DNA from: Micromonospora parathelypteridis
GTDB taxonomy: Bacteria > Actinomycetota > Actinomycetes > Mycobacteriales > Micromonosporaceae
DNA: 64,000 bases
Direction of reading: 5' to 3'
Assembly: GCF_014201145.1 (NCBI RefSeq)
Contig: NZ_JACHDP010000001.1
Span: 4,278,001 to 4,342,000 of the forward strand
This document shows, piece after piece, positions 8,664 through 17,462 of the stretch. Below the pieces are notes generated by a model. The model was not told the origin of the DNA. It ran no database searches and saw nothing but the letters and a program-made list of their open reading frames with translations. The position numbers and the translations under genes were made by a program. Position 1 is the stretch's first letter; the number at the start of each line of letters is the position of its first letter.

Positions 8664-8693
8664 ACATTACCCGAGTACTGCGCGTTGTCGGAA
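8664..8693 (-). promoter_or_regulatory. Possible promoter of the queC-dpd operon
   Basis: Reading the minus strand, TTCCGA (8693-8688) and TAATGT (8669-8664) are separated by 18 bases, about 90 bp upstream of the queC ATG. The -10 is reasonable but the -35 is weak. The gap 8578-8804 holds no gene. No preQ1-type pseudoknot motif was recognised in it. Confidence 0.25.
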
Positions 8694-8804
8694 GGTGGCC
8701 AGGGCGTGTCGCTCGTGCTCCGACAAGACAGGGGTCCGTAGTATCGACCGCGGACCGGCCGGGTGGTTGAGCCGGTGAGGGTTGACATCGTCGGCAGGAA
8801 ACGC

Positions 8805-9323
8805 TCAAGAGCGGCGAGCCGAGCGCAGCGCCTCGATGACGACGCCCCATCGATCGGGCGCGTGGGCAGCGTTCAGCGGGATCCCGTCAGCGACGACAAC
8901 GCCGGCAGTCCGCAGAACCGCCATATGACCCGCGTACGCCGGATGGGCGGCCAGCTCTGCCTTGACGTGCGGAAAGGCAAGGATCGGTAGGCCCGCGCCC
9001 AGCGACTCGTTGAGGACGCCGAGCGCCAGGGTGTCGTTGATGCCCAGCGCCCACTTCGTCACCGTGTTGAACGTGACCGGCGCGGCCACCACCATATCGG
9101 CTGGTGGATGCGGCTCCGGGTCGCCAGGCATCCGCCATTCGACGCGTACGGGATAGCCGGTCTTGTCTTGCAACGCCGCCCGGTCGAGCCAGAGCGCGGC
9201 GGTCGGGCTGATGATCATGCACACCTGCCACCCGTCGGCGAGCAACAGGTCGACCAGCTCGTCGATGTGTTCCGCCGGACCCCCGGCGCAGACGACGAGA
9301 TACAGCACCGGGCGTTCCGTCAT
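8805..9323 (-). CDS. Flavoprotein of the HFCD (PPC decarboxylase-like) family
   Basis: The protein is about 172 residues. The N-terminus RPVLYLVVCAGGPAEHIDEL starts a Rossmann-like flavoprotein fold. ADMVVAAPVTFNTVTKWALGI carries the PVTxNT block that in HFCD proteins contacts FMN, and ILAFPHVKAELAAHP follows. The family decarboxylates cysteine-like groups (CoaC, EpiD) or binds flavin without a defined reaction; no substrate is predictable here. The ATG at 9323 was chosen because it precedes the conserved strand. An in-frame GTG at 9395 would add 24 unconserved residues. It is divergent from the globin gene and separate from the queC operon (227 bp gap). Confidence 0.75.
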   Translation of the reverse strand: MTERPVLYLVVCAGGPAEHIDELVDLLLADGWQVCMIISPTAALWLDRAALQDKTGYPVRVEWRMPGDPEPHPPADMVVAAPVTFNTVTKWALGINDTLALGVLNESLGAGLPILAFPHVKAELAAHPAYAGHMAVLRTAGVVVADGIPLNAAHAPDRWGVVIEALRSARRS

Positions 9324-9462
9324 GCCCCGCAGTCTGCCCGATTCGACCGTCGCGACGTCGAGCGCATACCGATCGTGTATGCCACTGACGATCACCGTGA
9401 CATGCCGTTGTCCCTGGTCAGCCGCGACAGTCGACGCATGGCCCGGGGCGGGTGCCTTGCCC

Positions 9463-9496
9463 CGGGGCTGCGCCGGCCCTCAACGGCGCAGCCCCG
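9463..9496. other. 13-bp inverted repeat in the globin-gene leader
   Basis: CGGGGCTGCGCCG (9463-9475) and its exact complement CGGCGCAGCCCCG (9484-9496) flank an 8-base loop, about 50 bp upstream of the ATG at 9545. It lies between divergent genes, so it is not at a gene end. It could be an operator, an attenuator or the end of an unrecognised leader transcript. Confidence 0.45.
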
Positions 9497-9544
9497 TCCC
9501 GCCCGCCCCGGTGCCACTCGATCCGTCAACGACTTGGAGCCGGC

Positions 9545-10639
9545 ATGTCCACCTTGAACGACGACGACCCGGCTCGAGTGAACCTGGCTGCCGCCTGGGC
9601 GTCGGTCGACGTGCGGGCCGCCGGCGACTTCTGGTGCACCCTCGAAGACCGCCGTCCCGGGCTGCTCCCACAGCGCGACGCGCCGCTGTTCTTCACCGCG
9701 CTGGGCCAACTCATGGTCGGTGGTGACGATCCGGCGAGCCGGGCGGCGCTGCTCCTGGTGCTCGGCCGCGCGTACCGTCATTTCGACCTGCTCCCGCACG
9801 CCTCCACCATCGGCGACACGCTGCTCGCAACGGTCGCCCGCCACGCGCCGCATCCTCTGTGGGCGACGGCTGCGGAGCGGGCCATCTGCCGCGCCACGCG
9901 CGCCGTCCGTCGCGTCGCCGCTCAGGTCGGCGACGGCCCGGCCTGGTGGCACGTCCAGGTGATCGACCATGACCGGCCGTCGCCCGACACCGCCATCCTG
10001 ACGGTACGTCCCTGGCGGCGACTGCCCTACCAGCCAGGCCAGGCGGTTCCGGTCTGCACACCGCGCCTGCCGGGGCACTGGCGCTGGCTCTCACCGGCCA
10101 ATGCCCCACGCGCCGACGGCACCGTCGAGCTGCACGTCCGCGCCGTACCCGCCGGGACCGTCTCCCACCGCCTGGTCCATGAGGTACGCCCCGGCGAGTT
10201 GCTCTGGCTCGGCCCACCCGGCAACGCCGGCCTCAGTCTCGACCTGGCGCGAGCCGACGATCTGCTGCTTGTTGCCGGCGGCACCGGGCTGGCGCCGCTG
10301 CGCGCCCTCGTCGAGCAGGTCGCCGCCGCACCGGACGGCCGGCGGGTGACGCTGGTTGTCGGCGCCCGCAATTTCACCGACCTGTACGACGCGATCGCTC
10401 TCGACAAGCTGCAACGCGACCACGACTGGCTGACCATCGTGCCGGCCTTCTCCGGCGACCCGTTCGCAGAGTCAGCCGAACAGGGCGACGCCCTGACCAT
10501 CGCCCTCGACCACCATCAGCCCGACCAGGAGATTTACCTGTGCGGCCCACCCGCGATGCTGGCCGACGCGCGGCCACGGTTACTTGCCCTCGGCATCCCC
10601 GCCGAGCGCATCCACCTGCCCGACAGCTTCACCTGCTGA
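9545..10639 (+). CDS. Globin-like/FAD-NAD(P) oxidoreductase fusion (flavohaemoglobin-like)
   Basis: The 364-residue protein has an N-terminal globin-like domain (about 1-130). The segment YRHFDLLPHASTIGDTLL places a His where flavohaemoglobins have the proximal haem ligand. A ferredoxin-reductase-like module follows: LPYQPGQAVPV for FAD around residue 160, LLLVAGGTGLAPLRALVEQ for the NAD(P) ribose loop around residue 235, and IYLCGPPAML near the C-terminus. The likely role is O2- or NO-linked electron transfer. The ATG at 9545 has GGAG five bases upstream; the frame extends further upstream without a better start. It converges on the M16-like gene with a 14-bp gap. Confidence 0.8.
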   Translation: MSTLNDDDPARVNLAAAWASVDVRAAGDFWCTLEDRRPGLLPQRDAPLFFTALGQLMVGGDDPASRAALLLVLGRAYRHFDLLPHASTIGDTLLATVARHAPHPLWATAAERAICRATRAVRRVAAQVGDGPAWWHVQVIDHDRPSPDTAILTVRPWRRLPYQPGQAVPVCTPRLPGHWRWLSPANAPRADGTVELHVRAVPAGTVSHRLVHEVRPGELLWLGPPGNAGLSLDLARADDLLLVAGGTGLAPLRALVEQVAAAPDGRRVTLVVGARNFTDLYDAIALDKLQRDHDWLTIVPAFSGDPFAESAEQGDALTIALDHHQPDQEIYLCGPPAMLADARPRLLALGIPAERIHLPDSFTC

Positions 10640-10653
10640 TGGTCGGCGTCCGG

Positions 10654-12132
10654 TTAGAGCCCTGCACTGTGCTGCGTGACGGCCTGGCGGAAACGCCGCG
10701 GCGGCAGGACGGCCCGGAGCTTGTCGGCGGCGTCAGCGAAGTCCGAGATCGTGGTGACGCAGCCGTGGCCGAGGTGGGCGAGCCGGATGACGCCAAACCG
10801 CTCGACCACGAGCGCCTGGGACAGCGGGACGGTGTGCACGTTGCGGTCACCATCCACCGTGGAAATCGCGTCGATGCCGATGACCAGCGAGCCCTTGTTG
10901 CGGAACCGCTTGGCGAACGTCGGCCTGACCACCTCGCCTGCCGGCACGAAGCGGGTGGTCCGGCAGGAATCGTCGGTGGCGCCAGGAAGGTTCGGTTTCG
11001 ACCCGTACGGCACGACGATCATGGCGCTGGAGAGCCAGCCGGACACGACGTCCCGCGCCACTTGCGGAGTGAGCCCGGCCAGCTCGGTGAGCGATTCCGA
11101 GAAGTCAATTTCAGCCGTGCCGAGCAGCTCCCGGTGGGTCAAGGGTTCGAGGTCGTTGATGGCCTGCATCCATTCAATATCGCCCGTCATGGGCATGCGC
11201 TCAGTTGGCACCAAGTCGGCGATCTCCACTCGATCAATCCCATCGGAGATGAGCCGTTGCAGCTCGGTCCAGATCAGCTCCGCCACGACGGTCGGGTCGA
11301 AACTCTTGCTCTCCCTCCTGCGGAAATGCGGAACGACCCTCAACCCGAGCTCGTGCCGCGTACTGTCGACGACCTCGAACATGAACTCAGCGCCTAAGGC
11401 CACCCCGGCGCGGTCCACTGCTTCAGCGACTCGCGACCGCAGCGCCCACATCAGAGCTACCGCTTCAAAGCTGGGTTCGACACTGACCATCAGCGCGACG
11501 CCGCGGACCTCGTCCGCGTACCAGATTGGCCCGATCTGGTGGTTGACGAGTGAGGTGCTGCGATTGACTCGCGGACCTGCGGGCAACGGGAGTCGCATCG
11601 CCTGAGGTGCTTCGCCCGTCAGGGTGAGGACGGCGTTGCCGCTGGTGAAGAACCCTTCTATATGCCGTCGGATCTCGTCGGCTGTGAATAGCTTGTAGTC
11701 CACTGCGGGCCAGCGCGACAGGCCGTGTCCGCGCGGCCCGAAACGGCGCGAAAGCAACGCCCCCCAGGTGTCGCGCAGACCCTCGTCGATGTTCGAGACG
11801 TACCGGCTGTCGGCATCGAGATCCGCGACAGCGTCGGACAGATCGTCCGGCGGGAGATTGCTGATAGCCGAGCAGATGGTGGCAAAGTGCTCCACGACCT
11901 GGTCAGGTGGGCCGCCTGCGATGAATGACGTGTCGTTCATCCAGACGTAGTCCTGAAAGTCTCCCGCGATGTGATCCTCGGTCCAGTCAACCAGGTGCTG
12001 GACAAGATAAGTCAGGCCGATGGAGTCGATCTCTTCGTCGCGGGCACCGCAGCCAAACGTCAGCGACGCGGCCAGCATGCCAGGCAGATTGCGTTGGATG
12101 ACAGCAACTCCGTCTATCTCCTCGCGCCGCAT
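10654..12132 (-). CDS. M16 (insulinase-like) peptidase homologue, probably inactive
   Basis: The 492-residue protein resembles M16 peptidases in its two-domain alpha/beta layout: a MLAASLTFGCGARDE strand, the HLVDW segment, and FFTSGNAVLTLTGE near residue 165, which matches the family 'y.p.n..l.v.G' block. The zinc motif HxxEH is replaced by H46-L-V-D49-W50, so Glu and the second His are missing and hydrolysis is unlikely. In true M16 pairs an inactive subunit often partners an active one, but none is adjacent. No signal peptide is seen. The ATG start is at 12132. Function unknown. Confidence 0.6.
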   Translation of the reverse strand: MRREEIDGVAVIQRNLPGMLAASLTFGCGARDEEIDSIGLTYLVQHLVDWTEDHIAGDFQDYVWMNDTSFIAGGPPDQVVEHFATICSAISNLPPDDLSDAVADLDADSRYVSNIDEGLRDTWGALLSRRFGPRGHGLSRWPAVDYKLFTADEIRRHIEGFFTSGNAVLTLTGEAPQAMRLPLPAGPRVNRSTSLVNHQIGPIWYADEVRGVALMVSVEPSFEAVALMWALRSRVAEAVDRAGVALGAEFMFEVVDSTRHELGLRVVPHFRRRESKSFDPTVVAELIWTELQRLISDGIDRVEIADLVPTERMPMTGDIEWMQAINDLEPLTHRELLGTAEIDFSESLTELAGLTPQVARDVVSGWLSSAMIVVPYGSKPNLPGATDDSCRTTRFVPAGEVVRPTFAKRFRNKGSLVIGIDAISTVDGDRNVHTVPLSQALVVERFGVIRLAHLGHGCVTTISDFADAADKLRAVLPPRRFRQAVTQHSAGL

Positions 12133-12213
12133 GTGCGGATCGTAAGGTGACCGGTCAAGTCCAAGGACCGAGGCGTTCGACCGTCAGGAGAGGCGGTGCC
12201 GATGCATCCTTCG

Positions 12214-14922
12214 TCAGTTCAGGTGAAGGAGGGCATGGTCGGTGGTGGCCAGGAGTAGCAGGAGTAATTCCTCGTTTACCGGTTTCCCGTATGCGGCCAT
12301 ATGCACAGTGACGAGGGTGTAGCCGGCGACCATCACCACGTAGGCGTTGCCGCCGGTGATCGTCTGGCCGTCCACCACGAGGGTCATCGCGCTGTCGTAC
12401 CTCCAGCTCCGCTCTCCGATCGAGGGAGGCCGGGCGTCCCGGGTCTGGTAGTCGATCGAGCTTGGCTCCAGGCTCAGGTTGAACGACTTGCACGCCCGCA
12501 GGGCGTCGCGGGCGGCGGTCAGCACGGGCTCGCCCACGGGGGCGTCGTACGAGAACACGGTGACGGTGACGTCGGTGAGTCCAGGCCCGTCTTCGGCGTC
12601 TGTGCTGGTGTAGGCGCGGATACCTGTGCTCTTCAGGTGTGGTTTACCGGGGGCCAGGAAACTCTCCCTGACCAGCGGCTCGCAGGCCGGGTCGGAGACG
12701 GTGGTTGCCGGCGCGACGATGCCTCCGCCGGGAGGGCCGAATCCGGTGATATCCCACTTCTGCGGGGAGAGCACCAGCACGCTGGACTGGGCCACTCGGT
12801 CGGCCTGTTGCGGGGTCAGGGCGTGCCGGACCTTCACGTACCGCTCGGCGTCGACCGCCAGCTTGCGCTGCTGGCGGTTCATGGCGACGCCGCCGGGCAC
12901 GCCGACGCCGACGACGGCCAGCGCGACGACGGCGGTCAACACCGTGGCACCCGCCGGGGCCAGCCACCGTGACCACGCCGGCGGCGTGAACCCGTGGTGG
13001 CGGCTGGCCACGGGTACGAGAACCGCCGCCAGCAACACCATGGCGTAGCCGAACCAGATCGGCGCGACCACGGCGTCCCAGTCGAACCGGTCCTGTTCGG
13101 TGGGGCGGTCGGTCAGCCAGCCGTACCCATAGTGCGCCCCGCTGGCGACGGCCGTGGTTGCGGTCGCGGCGAGCACGCCGCGCGCCCAGCCGTTTGGCCA
13201 CGGGGTGGCCAGCGTGACCACGATGAGCACCACGGCGCCGGCGGCCGCACAGATCCACCACCGCTGCTGCTGCGCCCGCAACTGATCGGTCAGCTCGGAC
13301 GTCGTAGGGCGCACCAGGATCGCGGCGGTGCCGGCGACCGCTGCCGCGAGCAGCGCGACCAGCCAGGGCAGCAGGCGGCGTGGACCCCGCCGCTGAGACA
13401 GCAGCGCGTAGGCCGGCAGCAGCCCGAGAGCGAGTGCCGGCCAGGCGAAACCGGTCAGCCCGTAGGTGAAGAAGAGTCGCAGGTCGTCGCTGTTGTGCAG
13501 CAGTGCGGCCGCCGCGCCGACCGGCCACAGGCTGGCGACCGCGGCCAGGCCGGCCGCGCCCATCACGAGGCGGGTGCGGACGGGCCGATCAGCCTGCGCC
13601 GCCAACTCCGCCACGCTGGCAGCCAGCGCGACCACGCCGGCGGCGACCAGCGCGAACAAGGTCACAGCGAGCGCGCTACGCGCGAAACTGCCCTGCCGGG
13701 CCAGCGGGTAGTAGGGCTGTCTCGACACGAACACGACCGTCATGACCAGCGTGCCGAGCACGACTCCACCACCGGTGCCCACGACCGGTCGCCACCACTG
13801 TGGGCGCGGGAGTCGTGCACGGGCACGACGCACCAACGCCGGGAACAGCAGGGCGAGCACCGCGACCCCGGTTACCGTCGGAATGGCGACGGCACCCGAG
13901 CTGTACAGGTCAATGTCGAAGTACAGGGCCAGCGCGGAGACAGTGGACATGGCGGTGCTCGCCACGAAGCCGACCGCGATCGCCTGCACGAGCCCGCCCT
14001 CCCACGGGCGGGGAGCGTGCCGCAGGGACAGTGCCCGGTCAGCCGGGGCCGGGTGCCGAGCCAGCACCCGACGGGCCCAGGCCCAGGACCGCGTACGTCG
14101 CGGCGGCGTCGCCCGGGAGAACAGCGCCACCAGGCCGGGCTCCGCGCCCGCGCCCGCGGCGTAGCGGTCGGCCTCCAGCTCACGCAACCGCAGCAGCGCG
14201 GCCGAGAGCACCACCACGGCGCCGGCCAGCAGCGTGATCCCGAGCAGCGCCGCGATCAGCAGTGGGTCTGCCCCGAACTGGCCCACCATGGGTACGCTCG
14301 CCAGGGCGAACACGGGAACGAACAGCCACGCCGGTCCCCGTACCGCCGAAACCCAGGTCACGTCGCGGGCCAGGACGTGCGCGATCTCGTGTGTGACGAC
14401 GGCATCGAACCGGTCACCGGGCTTGAGAGCCAGGCCGGCCGGGACCACGACGGTGGGCCGCCGGCCCGGCAGGGCCGTGGTGAACGCGTGCCGCAGCGCC
14501 GGCCCGGCCACCCACAGCCGTGGCACGTGCCGCCCTGACAGGCCGTGCCGCTGGCACAGCTCGACGAACCGCTCCTGCGCGGCCGGCGCGTCGAGCCGGC
14601 CGAACCGACGTAGGCGGCGCAGATCGCGCCACGGCACGGCGATGGCCAGGGCCAGCGTCCCGGCGAGCAGGAGGAGTGCGGCGCCAGCGGTCACCCACCC
14701 CCGAAGCTGGAGCTGCTCGGACAGGCAGGCGTTCACTGCGTCGGTCGACCCACGGTGCAACGCACCGCATTGTTGTCTGGCAACAACGTCGGGAATGAAC
14801 CAGGACCGGCGACCGTCGAAGAAGAGGTTTCCGACCGCCACCCCGACGCTGACCAGCGTGACAGCGATCAGGCCGTACAACCACAGCAGTGGCTGTGGCC
14901 GGCCCTCATGCGCGGTCGTCAT
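12214..14922 (-). CDS. Large multi-spanning M48-type metalloprotease
   Basis: The 902-residue membrane protein has a TM helix at about residues 12-32 and another near 80-95. HEIAH (168-172) and ELEADRYA (238-245) supply the zinc ligands of M48/HtpX-like peptidases. Many further hydrophobic segments run to about residue 640, then a final soluble domain of about 250 residues begins at AMNRQQRKLAVDAERYVKV. M48 members act in membrane-protein quality control. The long helical bundle and the C-terminal extracytoplasmic domain are well beyond the usual 300 residues and suggest a sensor-protease. Its start lies inside the end of the upstream 184-residue gene (17 nt overlap), so the two are cotranslated. 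Confidence 0.78.
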   Translation of the reverse strand: MTTAHEGRPQPLLWLYGLIAVTLVSVGVAVGNLFFDGRRSWFIPDVVARQQCGALHRGSTDAVNACLSEQLQLRGWVTAGAALLLLAGTLALAIAVPWRDLRRLRRFGRLDAPAAQERFVELCQRHGLSGRHVPRLWVAGPALRHAFTTALPGRRPTVVVPAGLALKPGDRFDAVVTHEIAHVLARDVTWVSAVRGPAWLFVPVFALASVPMVGQFGADPLLIAALLGITLLAGAVVVLSAALLRLRELEADRYAAGAGAEPGLVALFSRATPPRRTRSWAWARRVLARHPAPADRALSLRHAPRPWEGGLVQAIAVGFVASTAMSTVSALALYFDIDLYSSGAVAIPTVTGVAVLALLFPALVRRARARLPRPQWWRPVVGTGGGVVLGTLVMTVVFVSRQPYYPLARQGSFARSALAVTLFALVAAGVVALAASVAELAAQADRPVRTRLVMGAAGLAAVASLWPVGAAAALLHNSDDLRLFFTYGLTGFAWPALALGLLPAYALLSQRRGPRRLLPWLVALLAAAVAGTAAILVRPTTSELTDQLRAQQQRWWICAAAGAVVLIVVTLATPWPNGWARGVLAATATTAVASGAHYGYGWLTDRPTEQDRFDWDAVVAPIWFGYAMVLLAAVLVPVASRHHGFTPPAWSRWLAPAGATVLTAVVALAVVGVGVPGGVAMNRQQRKLAVDAERYVKVRHALTPQQADRVAQSSVLVLSPQKWDITGFGPPGGGIVAPATTVSDPACEPLVRESFLAPGKPHLKSTGIRAYTSTDAEDGPGLTDVTVTVFSYDAPVGEPVLTAARDALRACKSFNLSLEPSSIDYQTRDARPPSIGERSWRYDSAMTLVVDGQTITGGNAYVVMVAGYTLVTVHMAAYGKPVNEELLLLLLATTDHALLHLN

Positions 14923-15460
14923 GCGACGGCGTCTCCGGCAGGTGGATGGCGCCGACGAGAGCGTCGGCGAGGAGGTCGGCCGCGTGTTCGTCGAGCCCGA
15001 GGGTCGTGGCGTGCCGCCGCGACACCTCCCGCAGCCGGGTCACCTGGGCCGCCGTCACGACGATCCGGCCGTCGACGGCCGGCAGCGCGGTGCCGGCCAA
15101 CTCGCCGCCAGGCGAGGCACTGCGGTCGGTGCGCCGCCACCGCCACCGCCGCCACCGCGATTTCGCGACCCCGGCCCCGAGGCCGAAAACCTCCCGGACC
15201 GTCGTCGCCACCACCTCGAGGACGATGGCGCTCACCAGCGCGTCTTCGATGCCGAAGCCGACCGCGCCGCCGGGCGTGCGGCCCTGCGCCTCCCCGGCGC
15301 GCCACACCGCGGCGACCTCGTCGAAGATGCCCGACTCATCCGGGGCCAGCTGCCCGCTCACCTGCTGGGCCAACCGAACCACGAACTCCGACGCGTCAAC
15401 GGTTGCGGCCGGAACGGCGGATTCCATGGTCAACGGGGCCTCCCGAGCCGAATCAAGCAC
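14906..15460 (-). CDS. Hypothetical protein coupled to the M48 protease
   Basis: The 184-residue protein is not recognised. A middle segment (AVGFGIEDALVSAIVLEVVATTVREVF) could be a weak amphipathic or membrane-proximal helix. It is followed by a basic Arg/Trp stretch (SRWRRWRWRR) and a C-terminal helical part ending LVGAIHLPE. It overlaps the protease gene by 17 nt. The position recalls BlaI/MecI repressors upstream of membrane metalloproteases, but there is no winged-helix motif, so that comparison is only positional. ATG at 15427 is an alternative start. Confidence 0.6.
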   Translation of the reverse strand: MLDSAREAPLTMESAVPAATVDASEFVVRLAQQVSGQLAPDESGIFDEVAAVWRAGEAQGRTPGGAVGFGIEDALVSAIVLEVVATTVREVFGLGAGVAKSRWRRWRWRRTDRSASPGGELAGTALPAVDGRIVVTAAQVTRLREVSRRHATTLGLDEHAADLLADALVGAIHLPETPSHDDRA

Positions 15461-15681
15461 GATTCGACCCCAGGCTATCGAGCGCGGGCTATCAATTCTG
15501 CCCCTCGATCATCAGCTCGACATGACGTGAACCGTCAGGCCGCATGGTCCGCTACGCGACGTAGTCAGTTTGGAGATAATGCCTGGTCAGGCGACTACCT
15601 ACCGTGAACCCGTCATCACGAACGGCCCTTGGAAGCGGCGCCAGCACAGCCCGCCGCCCAGGCCTCAGACGGGAGAATTAC

Positions 15682-16587
15682 ATGCGTACCACGAAAGAAA
15701 CCCGGCGGTTCGGTGCCCGAGCGTCCGTACTCGTGCTCGGTCTCGTCGCGGCCGGGGCGGTGATCGCCCCGGCGAGCCCGGCGTCCGCCGCGGTCCCCGG
15801 CCTGGTGCGGATCGCCGCGGTCAGCGTCAGCAACTCGGCCGACTTCCACAGCGCCACGGCGACGTGTCCGGCCGGCAAGGTGCTCACCGGTACGGGTTAC
15901 GAGCTGAACGGCGTCACCGGTGAGGGCATCGTCGACGACCTGCGCCCCAACGGCGGCCCCGCCACCCCGCCGACGGCCGTCACCGTGGGCGCCTACGAGA
16001 CGGAGGCCTTCGCGGGCAACTGGTCCGTGACGGCGTACGCGATCTGCGCCAACCCGCTGCCCGGCCTGGTGCGGGTCTCCGCGGTCAGCGTCAGCAACTC
16101 GGCCGACTTCCACTCCGCCACGGCGACCTGCCCGGCCGGCAAGGTCCTGACCGGTACGGGTTACGAGCTCAACGGCGTCACCGGCGAGGGCGTCGTCGAC
16201 GACTTCCGCCCCAACGGCGGCGTGGCCGCGGCACCGACCGCCGTCACCGTCGGCGCGTACGAGTCCGATGCCACTGCCCTGAGCTGGTCCGCGACCGCGT
16301 ACGCGATCTGCGCCAACCCGCTGCCCGGACTGGTGCGGGCGTCCACCGTGGGCGCCAACAACTCCCTCGACTTCCGCAGCGTCGTCGCAGGCTGCCCGGT
16401 CGGAAAGGTGATGACGGGCGCCGGCTACGAGCTGAACGGCGTCACCGGTGAGGGCATCGTGGACGACTTCCGCCCCAACGGCGGACCCGCGACCGCCCCG
16501 ACCACCGTCGACTCGGGTGCCTACGAGGAGGACGCGTTCGCCGGCAACTGGTCCGACACGGCGTACGCCATCTGCGCCACGGCGTAA
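15682..16587 (+). CDS. Secreted protein with three 88-residue tandem repeats
   Basis: The 301-residue protein has a signal peptide (about 1-36, ending SPASAA). Three near-identical repeats follow, each starting PGLVR and running through SVSNSADFHSATATCPAGKV, LTGTGYELNGVTGEG, VDDxRPNGG and a terminal TAYAICAN. Each repeat has two Cys (TCPAGK and AICA) that may form a disulfide. It is a secreted beta-rich repeat protein of unknown function, perhaps an adhesin or sheath component. The ATG at 15682 has GGGAGA upstream. DNA identity between repeats is high, indicating recent duplication. Confidence 0.8.
   Translation: MRTTKETRRFGARASVLVLGLVAAGAVIAPASPASAAVPGLVRIAAVSVSNSADFHSATATCPAGKVLTGTGYELNGVTGEGIVDDLRPNGGPATPPTAVTVGAYETEAFAGNWSVTAYAICANPLPGLVRVSAVSVSNSADFHSATATCPAGKVLTGTGYELNGVTGEGVVDDFRPNGGVAAAPTAVTVGAYESDATALSWSATAYAICANPLPGLVRASTVGANNSLDFRSVVAGCPVGKVMTGAGYELNGVTGEGIVDDFRPNGGPATAPTTVDSGAYEEDAFAGNWSDTAYAICATA
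15797..16587 (+). repeat. Three in-frame 264-bp tandem repeats
   Basis: The sequence CCGGCCTGGTGCGG begins copies at 15797 and 16061, and CCGGACTGGTGCGG begins the third at 16325, so the period is exactly 264 bp (88 codons). The third copy is the most diverged and ends at the stop codon. Confidence 0.9.
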
Positions 16588-16596
16588 CGAAGAGGT

Positions 16597-16635
16597 GGTG
16601 TGGCCGTCCCGCCTGCGTGCTGGGGCGGCCACACC
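16597..16635 (+). terminator. Intrinsic terminator-like hairpin
   Basis: GGTGTGGCCG (16597-16606) pairs perfectly with CGGCCACACC (16626-16635), with further C/G pairing inside the loop. It begins 9 bp after the stop of the repeat protein and precedes a convergent gene. No T-tract follows, as is common in high-GC actinomycetes. Confidence 0.65.
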
Positions 16636-16679
16636 GCTGACCCAGGTGACCGTGCACCCGTCCCTGCCGATCGGGACCG

Positions 16680-17462
16680 TCAGCCGTTCGGCGCGCGCGA
16701 GGTGGGCAGAGTCAGTTCCGCCCTTGGTAACCGCTCGCGGTGCTCCAGCGGGAGCCATTCGCCCTCGGGATCGAGCAGCTCGATGAGTTCGACGAGAGCG
16801 TTCTGCAGGAGCACCAGCCGCTCATTGCCTCGGCGGCCCTGCGCATCCACGTCGTCCACCTCCGCGAGGAGGCGGGTGAACCAGGATGCGAACCCCGGGT
16901 CGGTTTCGAGGCGGTGGCAGAAGGCCGCGTATCCCAGCACGTCCGTCACCGGGCCCTCGGACGACTCGACCCGGTGCAGCATGACCTCGCCGATGGCGCG
17001 CTGATGTCCCCTGAACACGCGGAACGGCCCGGGCATACCGTCGGTTGCCAGGGGGTGATGAATCCGCTGGATCGCGGTGAACAGCTCCTTGGTGCTCTTC
17101 ACCGAATCGAGGTCGAGGAAGCGCTGTTCCCGGCGGAGCACCTCCAGCCAGGCCAGGTGCTCGGCGAGGACGTACACGGTGTTGTGGCGGACGTAGTGCT
17201 GGTTCTCGCTGTCGCCGGAGTGCAGGTACGTGCGCAGGAAGTTTCGGCTGAGCACATTGTGCAGCCGAGACTGCAGCGACTCGGCCGACGCCAGCAGTGG
17301 CACCCGGTAACGACGGAACAGGTCCTCCGCGACCTCCACCCGTTCGCGGTCGCGCGCCTCGACCTGCAGGCGGTGGGTGACGAGAGCGGTCCGGTAGGTC
17401 ACCGCCACGCTGATCAGCGCCACAGCCGCGGACACCACCGCGATGACGATTTCTGGCCCCAT
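16680..17462 (-). CDS. Hypothetical membrane-anchored protein
   Basis: The 260-residue protein has one N-terminal hydrophobic helix (IVIAVVSAAVALISVAV, residues 5-21). A long charged, helical cytoplasmic part follows with RDRERVEVAEDLFRRYRVPLLASAESLQSRL near residues 37-67. The family is common in actinomycetes but has no assigned function that I recognise. There are no catalytic motifs. The start is the ATG at 17462. It stands alone, between the hairpin after the repeat gene and a divergent OGG-fold gene. Confidence 0.6.
   Translation of the reverse strand: MGPEIVIAVVSAAVALISVAVTYRTALVTHRLQVEARDRERVEVAEDLFRRYRVPLLASAESLQSRLHNVLSRNFLRTYLHSGDSENQHYVRHNTVYVLAEHLAWLEVLRREQRFLDLDSVKSTKELFTAIQRIHHPLATDGMPGPFRVFRGHQRAIGEVMLHRVESSEGPVTDVLGYAAFCHRLETDPGFASWFTRLLAEVDDVDAQGRRGNERLVLLQNALVELIELLDPEGEWLPLEHRERLPRAELTLPTSRAPNG

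Noticed and set aside
8578..8804. preQ1 riboswitch before queC
   Set aside because: No preQ1-type stem with an A-rich tail was recognised, and a promoter/leader gap of this size is ordinary.
12994..14538. Long plus-strand open frame (514 codons) opposite the M48 protease
   Set aside because: Antisense shadow of a GC-rich gene; composition is Arg/His/Gln-rich with no domain.
15616..16758. Minus-strand frame (380 codons) opposite the repeat protein
   Set aside because: It mirrors the tandem repeats on the other strand and has no independent start signal.
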